In this document: piece by piece, positions 1-5,192 of the stretch | Layout of the letters: every line of letters starts with the position of its first letter | How positions within the stretch are numbered: position 1 is the stretch's first letter | NCBI GenBank assembly: GCA_019912905.1 | Contig: JAIOHO010000330.1 | Location: 1 to 14,455, forward strand | Direction of reading: 5' to 3' | From: Anaerolineae bacterium | GTDB lineage: Bacteria; Chloroflexota; Anaerolineae; Aggregatilineales; Phototrophicaceae | Length of the DNA: 14,455 nt | Notes under the pieces: generated by a model | What the model saw: only the letters and a program-made list of their open reading frames with translations | What the model was told of the DNA's origin: nothing | Database searches by the model: none | Made by a program: the position numbers and the translations under genes

Positions 1-720
1 GGGGACAGCTATACGGTGGTCATCGCGGTCGAAGCCGTGCGCGAAGCCGCCCGCCAGATGGGGATCACCATGCGTGCCGCCAAAGTCGCCGTCGTCGGCG
101 CAACCGGGACCATCGGCAAGACCTGTGCCCAGATGCTGGCAGGGGACTGCGCTGAACTGCTGCTGGTAGGCCGCCGCGAGGAGGCGCTGCAAGCTGTGCG
201 CGAACGCTGTGAGGGGAAGGGCGCGGAGGTCCACACCCGCACGGATATGAACGGCATTTACGATGCTGACCTGATCCTGACGGTGACGACCGCGCTGCAT
301 GCCATCATCGAGCCGCGCCATCTGAAACCCGGTGCGGTGGTGTGCGACGTGGCCCGCCCGCGCGATGTCTCCGCTCAGGTGGCGGCGCTGCGCGACGACG
401 TGCTGGTGATCGAAGGCGGCATGGTCGATGTGCCTGGGCCGGTCGATTTTCACTTCGATTTTGGGTTTCCGCCGGGCAAAGCCTATGCATGCATGGCCGA
501 GACGATGGCGCTGGCCCTCGAAGGCCGCTATGAAGATTACACGGTGACCAAAGAAGTGAGCATCGAACAGGCGCTGGAGATCGGCGACATCTGCGCGCGG
601 CATGGCTTCAGGCTGTCCGGCTTCCGCAGCTTCGGCCACGAAGTCCCCGCCGAGAGCATCCATGCCGTGCGCGAACGCGCCTCCCGTAACCGCCCGGCCT
701 GGTCCCCTACGCTGCTGTGA
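1..720 (+). CDS. Acyl-ACP reductase-like NAD(P)-dependent oxidoreductase, 3' part (5' end outside window)
   Basis: The frame is open from base 1, so the start lies upstream; 239 codons plus TGA are visible. A GTG at 16 is merely internal. The glycine-rich nucleotide-binding loop GATGTIG is encoded at 97-117. The segments GDSYTVVIAVEAV, VAVVGATG, VIEGGMVD, GKAYACMAETMALALEGRY and ICARHGF line up, from memory, with the C-terminal two thirds of cyanobacterial long-chain acyl-ACP reductase (AAR), which makes fatty aldehydes. The Cys at 490-492 sits where AAR has its acyl-accepting cysteine (Cys294 in Synechococcus elongatus). The visible protein runs about 30 residues past the AAR end, finishing in a basic tail. 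Known: the AAR fold also resembles shikimate dehydrogenase and glutamyl-tRNA reductase. Inferred: a reductase of an acyl thioester; the substrate in this organism is unknown. The last 63 bases recur at 2318-2380. Confidence 0.75.
   Translation, partial: GDSYTVVIAVEAVREAARQMGITMRAAKVAVVGATGTIGKTCAQMLAGDCAELLLVGRREEALQAVRERCEGKGAEVHTRTDMNGIYDADLILTVTTALHAIIEPRHLKPGAVVCDVARPRDVSAQVAALRDDVLVIEGGMVDVPGPVDFHFDFGFPPGKAYACMAETMALALEGRYEDYTVTKEVSIEQALEIGDICARHGFRLSGFRSFGHEVPAESIHAVRERASRNRPAWSPTLL
658..720 (+). repeat. Direct repeat copy A: 3' end of the AAR-like gene
   Basis: These 63 bases, through the stop codon, match 2318-2380 without gaps at an offset of 1660, with 51 of 63 identical. In the 15 codons 664-708 the four differences are all third-position and synonymous. 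The pattern means both copies evolved as coding sequence for some time after they separated. Confidence 0.85.
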
Positions 721-749
721 TTTGCGATCCGCGAGAACTGGCTTTCTGG

Positions 750-755
750 TAAAAT
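750..755 (+). promoter_or_regulatory. Possible -10 element for a leaderless hicA transcript
   Basis: TAAAAT ends only five bases before the hicA ATG at 761, and the intervening bases contain no Shine-Dalgarno sequence. Transcription from this -10 would begin at or just after the start codon, giving a leaderless mRNA. No good -35 hexamer is visible at 16-18 bases upstream, so the call rests on the -10 and the missing ribosome site alone. Confidence 0.3.
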
Positions 756-760
756 AGCTA

Positions 761-1051
761 ATGAGTAAACGTCAAAAGCGTCTGGAACGGCTGCGGCAGA
801 ATCCCAACAATGTCTCTCTTTCCGATTTGCAGCGGGTCCTGGAAGACTATGGATTTCTGCACCGGAAGACGACAGGCAGCCACTACAGCTACACTTACGA
901 ACTTGGCGAAGAAACTCATTTGTTTGTCGTACCGTTTAGGCGGCCTGTGAAGCCAATCTACATCAAACAGGCACTCAAGATTATCGACCGGATCGTTGAG
1001 GAGCGGGGTGAGGATGAGCCAGATGACGACGAAACCGATGAAGAATCTTGA
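761..1051 (+). CDS. hicA: HicA-type mRNA interferase toxin
   Basis: The 96-residue protein has the HicA/YcfA layout. A short double-stranded-RNA-binding-like fold spans residues about 18-80: a helix (SLSDLQRVLEDYGF), then the TTGSHYSY strand with the presumed catalytic His41, then a VPFRRPVKPIYIKQALKII segment. HicA toxins cleave mRNA and stop translation until neutralised by HicB. The gene precedes hicB in the usual toxin-first order and overlaps it by 38 bases if hicB starts at 1014. Unusual points are an N-terminal basic extension of about 15 residues and a very acidic C-terminal tail (residues about 81-96); most of the tail is encoded in DNA shared with the hicB start. The ATG at 761 was chosen because it is the first in-frame start and follows a -10-like TAAAAT; no ribosome site is visible. 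Confidence 0.85.
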   Translation: MSKRQKRLERLRQNPNNVSLSDLQRVLEDYGFLHRKTTGSHYSYTYELGEETHLFVVPFRRPVKPIYIKQALKIIDRIVEERGEDEPDDDETDEES

Positions 1052-1262
1052 GTATTACCTGTCACTTCCTTACACCATCGAACTCACGCCGGATGAGGAT
1101 GACTACTGGTTCGCGGCCATTCCACTGCTGGAAGGCTGTATGACCAACGGTGAGAGCCGGGAAGATGCCCTGGCGATGATCGACGATGCAAAGCGCGCCT
1201 GGCTGGAAACTGCGCTGGAACTCGGTTTGCCTATCCCTGAGCCTGAGTCGGAACATGCGTAA
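1014..1262 (+). CDS. hicB: HicB-type antitoxin, short form
   Basis: The protein is 82 residues from the ATG at 1014. It has the partial RNase-H-like HicB fold: YYLSLPYTIELTPDEDDYWF, then IPLLEGCMTNGESREDALAMI, then a helix KRAWLETALELG and the typical ending GLPIPEP. HicB binds and inactivates HicA. The usual C-terminal ribbon-helix-helix or HTH DNA-binding domain is absent, as in the short HicB forms, so promoter autorepression by HicB alone is doubtful. In-frame starts at TTG 996, GTG 1008, ATG 1014, ATG 1023 and ATG 1038 are possible. ATG 1014 was preferred because GAGGAG lies upstream at 998-1003; ATG 1023, with GTGAGG at 1008-1013, is nearly as good. It is translated from within the hicA tail and is likely coupled to it. 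Confidence 0.82.
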   Translation: MSQMTTKPMKNLEYYLSLPYTIELTPDEDDYWFAAIPLLEGCMTNGESREDALAMIDDAKRAWLETALELGLPIPEPESEHA

Positions 1263-1300
1263 TCCTGGATATCGAGTGAACCTGCATTGGTCTGGCCCCC

Positions 1301-1328
1301 TTCCATGCTGTGACCACGATGATATAAT
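1301..1328 (+). promoter_or_regulatory. Candidate promoter for the antitoxin-like gene at 1358
   Basis: A perfect TATAAT lies at 1323-1328, 29 bases before the ATG at 1358. The best -35 candidate is TTCCAT at 1301-1306 with a 16-base spacer, which is a weak match. A purine-rich ribosome site (GGCGAGGTGGG, about 1344-1354) follows. The position suggests this gene is transcribed separately from hicAB. Confidence 0.45.
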
Positions 1329-1357
1329 CAGCTAAACGCAGATAGGCGAGGTGGGAT

Positions 1358-1573
1358 ATGCAGACGATGACGCTAAAGGCACGCTCAGACCACGACGGTA
1401 TCCTAAAACTGGAAATTCCAACGAACCTGCCCGATTCTGAGGTTGAAATTGTGCTGGTTATGCACGCGCACGCCTCGGAAGCCCTGGATGAGATGGGCTA
1501 TCCCCTGGGCTACTTCGAGGAAACCTATGGCAGCTTCGCCGACGAACCCCTGGAGCGCAATCAGCCGTTATAA
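1358..1573 (+). CDS. Orphan antitoxin-like small protein (VapC-partner type), C-terminus apparently clipped
   Basis: This 71-residue protein has an N-terminal strand pattern (MTLKARSDHDGILKLEIP, NLPDSEVEIVLVM) and a later MGYPLGYFEETYGSFADEPLER motif. Recalled from the family, such small proteins in Chloroflexota and cyanobacteria sit directly upstream of PIN-domain (VapC) toxins and end with a further stretch of roughly ten residues, rich in Glu and Arg, after the PLER-like motif. Here the protein stops at LERNQPL and no PIN gene follows. Base composition changes abruptly to AT-rich right at the end of the gene. The start is secure: ATG 1358 has a good ribosome site and a TATAAT upstream. 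Inference: an antitoxin that lost its tail and its toxin partner. It could still be functional, or could be a decayed remnant. Confidence 0.55.
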   Translation: MQTMTLKARSDHDGILKLEIPTNLPDSEVEIVLVMHAHASEALDEMGYPLGYFEETYGSFADEPLERNQPL

Positions 1574-1599
1574 GCTCAAAATATACTTGGGGTGTTATT

Positions 1600-2184
1600 G
1601 TGGACACGTTAGCTCTTTTCATAAGCTTCTTTGGTGGAGGTGTGACCAGTGCCATCATAGTTCAGATTTTTGCTTTGAGATCTGCAAGAAAAGATCGTAA
1701 ATTGAGATTACTGGAAGAACAAGTTAGAGAACTTTATGCACCTCTTATGTATCTGGTGATGCAGAGCGAAAGACTGTTTGAGCTAAACAGACGGTTTCAT
1801 GATGCCTACAAAGTTGAGTTCATTGACAAGAAATTCAGCGATAATGAACTTACGCAAGAGCGTCTGATCTCATGGGCAAACACTACGATAGATGTGGCTA
1901 ACGATTATGTGAAGATGGTTGAAGTAAATAATGAAAAAATCAGTGCGCTATTGGATAGCAAGTTTTCATACATTGACCCTGATGATGTTGAATTGTTTTT
2001 ACTCTTCTTTGAGCACCGCATTAGGCTTACTACAGAGCGAAATGACGGAGGTGTCTTAAGGACTCCTATCCAGATATATGATCATGTTGGCGAAATTTCT
2101 TACCTCAGACCTGAGTTTATCGAGCGAGTAAAGTCAAAGTTTCTGAGTAAGAAAAGAGAGCTAGAAAAGCTGTTAAAGAGGTAA
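1600..2184 (+). CDS. Hypothetical one-helix membrane protein, AT-rich, probably acquired
   Basis: I do not recognise the family. The 194-residue product starts at GTG 1600, preceded by GGGG at 1589-1592 with good spacing. Residues about 4-25 form a hydrophobic helix (LALFISFFGGGVTSAIIVQI). A basic cluster (RSARKDRKLR) follows, predicting an outside N-terminus and a cytoplasmic body. The body is helical and charged, with a probable short coiled coil at about residues 27-50 (LEEQVRELYAPLMYL) and a lysine-rich C-terminus. There are no recognisable catalytic motifs. Three hand-counted lines (1621-1800) give about 39% G+C, against about 63% for a sample line of the large kinase gene, and codon choice is correspondingly AT-ended. 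The neighbours are toxin-antitoxin genes and gene debris. Inference: a recently transferred accessory gene; a role in defence is possible but nothing in the sequence demonstrates it. Confidence 0.65.
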   Translation: MDTLALFISFFGGGVTSAIIVQIFALRSARKDRKLRLLEEQVRELYAPLMYLVMQSERLFELNRRFHDAYKVEFIDKKFSDNELTQERLISWANTTIDVANDYVKMVEVNNEKISALLDSKFSYIDPDDVELFLLFFEHRIRLTTERNDGGVLRTPIQIYDHVGEISYLRPEFIERVKSKFLSKKRELEKLLKR

Positions 2185-2240
2185 CTCCAAAGTAGAGTGT
2201 CGGTGTAGTTACTGGTCTGTCTGTCCGATTGGGGCGACGT

Positions 2241-2317
2241 TTATCCATACAACTCGCGCACGGGCGCATTGAAACTTGGCAGTACGTCGCCAGTGTGCAG
2301 GTGTCGTACTCGGTGGA
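2241..2317 (-). pseudogene. Remnant of a Uma2-family gene, C-terminal end only, frameshifted
   Basis: Read on the minus strand, bases 2285 to 2241 encode VLPSFNAPVRELYG and a stop, against VLPGFGAPVRELLG and a stop at the end of the intact Uma2 gene at 3512. Over 45 aligned bases, 36 are identical. Further upstream the match continues as TEYDT, against TEHDT in the intact gene, but in a different frame, so about one base has been lost between the two blocks. No start and no nuclease core remain. The fragment ends where the AAR-like tail copy begins. Confidence 0.75.
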
Positions 2318-2380
2318 ATCAGTGCCGTGCGCGAACGCGCCTCCCGCAACCGCCCCGCCTGGTCGCCCTCCACACTGTAA
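2318..2380 (+). pseudogene. Remnant of a second AAR-like gene: last 20 codons and stop (direct repeat copy B)
   Basis: An ungapped match to 658-720. The encoded residues AVRERASRNRPAWSP are identical, and all four nucleotide differences inside them are synonymous. The final three residues and the stop codon (TAA instead of TGA) differ. Nothing of the nucleotide-binding domain or the catalytic cysteine region precedes it; sequence upstream belongs to the Uma2 remnant on the other strand. It is a truncated paralogue or the leftover of a replaced original. Confidence 0.78.
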
Positions 2381-2424
2381 TCTCCCCACGATAGGCGTCG
2401 TGTATCCAGTTTTCGCAATTGACG

Positions 2425-2441
2425 TACAATCCATGTCATGG
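2425..2441 (+). promoter_or_regulatory. Candidate corA promoter -10 with adjacent palindrome
   Basis: TACAAT at 2425-2430 is a fair -10 hexamer, immediately followed by the small inverted repeat CCATG-T-CATGG (2431-2441), which would overlap the transcription start. No convincing -35 is visible 16-18 bases upstream. A TTGACG at 2419-2424 abuts the -10 and so cannot be its partner. The palindrome could be an operator or chance. Confidence 0.25.
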
Positions 2442-2483
2442 AAGGGTGGATGAATCCGGCCTGGATGCCGCACAGGATCAAAC

Positions 2484-3440
2484 ATGGAGATTACCTATTT
2501 CAGCCAGCACACCCAGCAGCCCCTCGTGCCGGATGACCTGAGCGCGATTCTGGAACGGGAGGAGGGGGTGGTCTGGATTGACCTGGCCGTCTCGGATATG
2601 GTGGGTATGGCTCTCCTGAAAGAGACCTTCCCGTTTCATCCCCTATCCTGGGAGGATGTCTATCACCAGCAGCAGCGTCCGAAAGCGGAGGAATATGCGG
2701 ATCATCTGTTTGTCATCCTCAATCCCATCCAGCCTCCGAATTCGGAACTGATGTTCCGCGAACTGGACGTGTTTGTCGGGAAAAATTACCTGGTGACCAT
2801 CCATAAGGCGACAGAGCCGGTAGTTGATGAGGCGCGTAAACGGCTGGACCCGCAGCGGGTTGGCCTGACCCTGTCGCCAACTTACCTGCTGTACGTGATC
2901 TTCGATACGGTGTTAGACAGCTATTTGCCCGTGCTGGAGACCCTGGAGGAACAGATCGAGGCGGTAGGGAATGATGTGCTCACCCGTCCCCACCCGGACA
3001 TTCTGAATCGAATCTTTGGCCTCAAACGGATGATGAATCAATTCTGGTGGGTCGTGTGGCCGCAGCAGGATATTATCAATGTGCTGACCAATCACGGTCT
3101 CGTGTTCATCGACGAGAAGAGCCTGTACTATCTGCGCGATGTGTCCGATCACCTGGCGCGCCTCATGAACAGCCTTCAGGTGGACCGGGACACCGTGACG
3201 AGCCTCATCAATATTTACATGTCCTCGGTCTCCAATCAGTTGAATTACGCCGTGGGACGCCTGACCATGCTGACCATCGGGGTGGGGATTATCGCCATTT
3301 TCACCGGCTTCTACGGCATGAACTTTATCCAGACCTGGCCCCCGTTCGACGCTCCCTGGGGCGTGCCGGTGGTGATCCTCATGATGCTGGTGACTGCGGT
3401 GATCGCTTTTGCGCTGCTGCGCTGGAAAAAGTGGATTTAG
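2484..3440 (+). CDS. corA: CorA-family divalent metal (Mg2+/Co2+) transporter
   Basis: At 318 residues it is the normal size for CorA. An N-terminal cytoplasmic alpha/beta domain (residues about 1-150) includes the typical LSWEDVYHQQQRPKAEEYADHLFVIL stretch region at about 54-78, followed by long stalk helices to about residue 255. Two C-terminal membrane helices follow, at about 258-278 and 292-312. The signature YGMN, which lies at the pore mouth and selects hydrated Mg2+, is at 277-280 (FTGFYGMNF), and the protein ends in the usual basic KKWI. CorA works as a homopentamer in the cytoplasmic membrane. ATG 2484 is supported by AGGA at 2474-2477. The gene stands alone: debris lies upstream, and the convergent Uma2 gene lies 71 bases downstream. 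Residues usually coordinating regulatory Mg2+ were not checked by alignment. Confidence 0.93.
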   Translation: MEITYFSQHTQQPLVPDDLSAILEREEGVVWIDLAVSDMVGMALLKETFPFHPLSWEDVYHQQQRPKAEEYADHLFVILNPIQPPNSELMFRELDVFVGKNYLVTIHKATEPVVDEARKRLDPQRVGLTLSPTYLLYVIFDTVLDSYLPVLETLEEQIEAVGNDVLTRPHPDILNRIFGLKRMMNQFWWVVWPQQDIINVLTNHGLVFIDEKSLYYLRDVSDHLARLMNSLQVDRDTVTSLINIYMSSVSNQLNYAVGRLTMLTIGVGIIAIFTGFYGMNFIQTWPPFDAPWGVPVVILMMLVTAVIAFALLRWKKWI

Positions 3441-3511
3441 CGCGAGGCGGAAATGACCACCGCACTCTGATTCGTCGGTGATTCTGATTGAGGGGTCAGG
3501 GGGCCTTGCCG

Positions 3512-4039
3512 TTACCCAAGCAACTCTCGCACGGGTGCACCGAAACCGGGCAGTACACTTGCGCCGCTCAGTGTATCGTGCTCGGTGAGGATCCGATCGT
3601 CCGCTCCAACCTGATACACTTCCATCATCCGCTGTTCAGGCAGCACCACCCAGACCATCGAGGTGCCCTTTTCGAGGTACTTGCGGGCTTTGGCACGGAG
3701 GTCCTTCAGCGTATTCGAATCACTTTTGATTTCAACAGCCAGCAGCGGGGCGATGGTCGGAATCGCCTCCTCGCCAATGAGGTCGATGGACACATCGGGG
3801 CGGCAGGGCCAGCCGTCGAGATGATGTGCGACTTCGGTGACGACCCGATTGCGGCCAAGCGGGTTGGCGCGCAGATAATCTCGAAGGATACCCGCGATTT
3901 CTGCCTGAATCAGGCCGTGAATCAATTTGGGTGACACCTCGATGATCTCCCCTTCCGCGGTGAAGTCGAAATGTTTGTCCGGGTTGCTTTCGACCAGATC
4001 GACGAACGCATCCATTATGAAGGCAGTTTTGTCAGCCAC
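3512..4039 (-). CDS. Uma2-family (DUF820) PD-(D/E)XK endonuclease-like protein
   Basis: The 175-residue protein has the Uma2 layout in order: HFDFTAEGEIIEVSPKLIHG (residues about 23-42), RPDVSI with Asp82, LLAVEIKS with Glu103 and Lys105, a KARKYLEKGTSMVWVV helix-strand, and the closing VLPGFGAPVREL. Asp82, Glu103 and Lys105 form the D...ExK set expected for a restriction-nuclease-like active site. The family is abundant and multicopy in Chloroflexota and cyanobacteria; its cellular role is not established, with mobility or defence suspected. GTG at 4037-4039 is taken as the start because it gives the usual length; an internal ATG (residue 9) is the alternative. It converges on corA. A tail fragment of a close paralogue lies at 2241-2317. 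Confidence 0.88.
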   Translation of the reverse strand: MADKTAFIMDAFVDLVESNPDKHFDFTAEGEIIEVSPKLIHGLIQAEIAGILRDYLRANPLGRNRVVTEVAHHLDGWPCRPDVSIDLIGEEAIPTIAPLLAVEIKSDSNTLKDLRAKARKYLEKGTSMVWVVLPEQRMMEVYQVGADDRILTEHDTLSGASVLPGFGAPVRELLG

Positions 4040-4069
4040 CTGACCACCTCATCCATGCTTTCCGCTTCC

Positions 4070-4098
4070 AGTATAACCCGGAAATTAGCCCCTGTGAC
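4070..4098 (-). promoter_or_regulatory. Candidate promoter for the Uma2 gene
   Basis: On the minus strand, TATACT occupies 4075-4070, about 31 bases before the GTG start. Seventeen bases further upstream is GTCACA (4098-4093), a weak -35. A ribosome-site-like GAGGTGG lies just ahead of the start. Confidence 0.35.
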
Positions 4099-4137
4099 CG
4101 ATATTGTCGCAAATCGACTTGCGCGGCGGTTTGCTTA

Positions 4138-4166
4138 TCTTTCTGCGCGCGAATATGCCGTATACT
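4138..4166 (+). promoter_or_regulatory. Candidate promoter for the signalling operon
   Basis: TATACT at 4161-4166 is a good -10 for the response-regulator-led operon. The hexamer at 17-base spacing (TCTTTC, 4138-4143) is a poor -35, so an activator or an alternative sigma factor could be involved. The leader from there to the ATG at 4244 would be about 70 bases. Confidence 0.35.
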
Positions 4167-4243
4167 GGATGCATGATCGAACATCATCGTGTATAGTTGA
4201 CCATAGAACAGTCGCACCCTGAAGATGAATGGTGAGGGGCAAA

Positions 4244-5170
4244 ATGAATAAGGGCCGCATTCTCGTCGTCGAAGACGATTTTGACATTTCCAATATGCTG
4301 CGCATTTATTTCACCGGACAGGGGTACGAGGTGCAGGTGGCCCCGCGCGGCGGCGATGCGCTGGCGATCACGCGCAAGCAGCTCCCCCACCTGATCGTGC
4401 TCGACATTATGCTGCCCGACATGAATGGGTATGATGTCTGCCGCGAACTGCGCCAGACGACCCGCACCAGCCACATCCCGATTATCTTCCTGACGCAGAA
4501 AGACGAGCGCAGCGACAAGATCGCCGGGCTGGAACTTGGCGCGGACGATTACATCACCAAGCCGTTCGACATCGAAGAACTGAAGCTGCGCGTCCAGAAT
4601 GCCATCAACTCTGCCGACCGCCACAAACACATCGACGACAAATCCGGCCTGCCGACCGGACGGTTGATCGAGGAACACCTGCGCAACCTGATGCGCCAGA
4701 ACCGCCATTGGGCTTATCTCGACCTGAAGATCAACCATTATGACGACTTCGTGGATGTCTACGGCTTCGTGGCCGGAGATGACGTGGTGCGCTTCGTGTC
4801 GCTGATGCTGAACGAAGTGGTCGAGGAATTTGGCTCGTCAGAAGATTTCCTGGGCCACCCGGGGCGTGATAACTTCATCGTCATTACCTATGCCGAAGAA
4901 GCTGACAAGATGCGCGATCGCATCGTAGACCGCTTTAACGATGAGGTGAAGCAGCATTACTCGTTTATCGACCGCGAGCGCGGCTACATCCTCGTGCCGA
5001 GCGATGATGGCGAACGCCAGGCGGCACTGATGACCCTGGGTGCTGGGGCCGTCTCCACGCGGACCCATCAATTCTCCGATATTCGGGAAGTCACCGAGCT
5101 GGCTGCCGAAAACCGCCGCCGGGGGTTCAGCGGCGATTACACCGGGTCGAAGATTCTGACCGAATGGTAA
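4244..5170 (+). CDS. Response regulator: REC domain fused to a degenerate GGDEF-like domain
   Basis: The protein is 308 residues from ATG 4244, which was chosen over the in-frame ATG 4229 because GAGGGG (4234-4239) lies just upstream of 4244 and nothing suitable precedes 4229. REC spans residues about 4-120, with acidic pair Asp11/Asp12, phosphoacceptor Asp54 (LIVLDIMLPD), Thr84 and Lys106 (TKPF), so it should accept phosphate. Residues about 130-300 follow diguanylate-cyclase order: a SGLPTGRL entry, LDLKINHYDDFVDVYGFVAGDDVV in place of the usual metal- and substrate-binding stretch, and GRDNF (207-211) where GGDEF belongs. Loss of the second Gly and of the Glu argues against cyclic-di-GMP synthesis; a binding or protein-contact role is likelier. 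The gene leads the operon, and the giant kinase starts 22 bases after its stop, making it the natural phosphotransfer partner. Confidence 0.85.
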   Translation: MNKGRILVVEDDFDISNMLRIYFTGQGYEVQVAPRGGDALAITRKQLPHLIVLDIMLPDMNGYDVCRELRQTTRTSHIPIIFLTQKDERSDKIAGLELGADDYITKPFDIEELKLRVQNAINSADRHKHIDDKSGLPTGRLIEEHLRNLMRQNRHWAYLDLKINHYDDFVDVYGFVAGDDVVRFVSLMLNEVVEEFGSSEDFLGHPGRDNFIVITYAEEADKMRDRIVDRFNDEVKQHYSFIDRERGYILVPSDDGERQAALMTLGAGAVSTRTHQFSDIREVTELAAENRRRGFSGDYTGSKILTEW

Positions 5171-5192
5171 GTTGATTTCTGGTTGAGGGCGT

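Larger units (their letters stand above)
2185..2483. other. 299-base stretch without intact gene: gene-fragment debris and corA leader
   Basis: No intact gene fits here. Bases 2185-2240 show nothing recognisable. Bases 2241-2317 are the frameshifted end of a Uma2 gene on the minus strand, and 2318-2380 are a second copy of the AAR-like gene tail on the plus strand. Bases 2381-2483 are the upstream region of corA, with a -10-like TACAAT at 2425-2430 and a small palindrome at 2431-2441. Short open frames on both strands here are accounted for by these fragments. Confidence 0.7.
4040..4243. other. Divergent intergenic region between the Uma2 gene and the signalling operon
   Basis: This 204-base spacer separates divergent starts, so it must hold promoters in both directions. 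It carries a -10-like TATACT facing each gene (minus strand at 4075-4070, plus strand at 4161-4166). No RNA gene or strong long hairpin was seen by eye. Confidence 0.5.

Noticed and set aside
721..2317. Calling the island a complete integrative element or transposon
   Set aside because: No integrase, transposase, terminal inverted repeat or tRNA target is visible; only a tail duplication and composition shift support mobility.
2229..2453. Small plus-strand open frame in the debris region
   Set aside because: It runs antisense through the Uma2 remnant, and the bases at 2318-2380 are explained by the AAR-like tail. It shows no family resemblance of its own.
3456..3482. Possible hairpin terminator between corA and the Uma2 gene (ACCACCG with CGGTGAT)
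   Set aside because: The stem is only 6 of 7 paired, the loop is long (13 bases) and no T-run follows on either side. It is not good enough to call.
3488..3934. Open frame on the plus strand opposite the Uma2 gene
   Set aside because: The minus strand encodes a full Uma2 protein with its active-site residues; the plus-strand frame has no motif or ribosome site and is a shadow.
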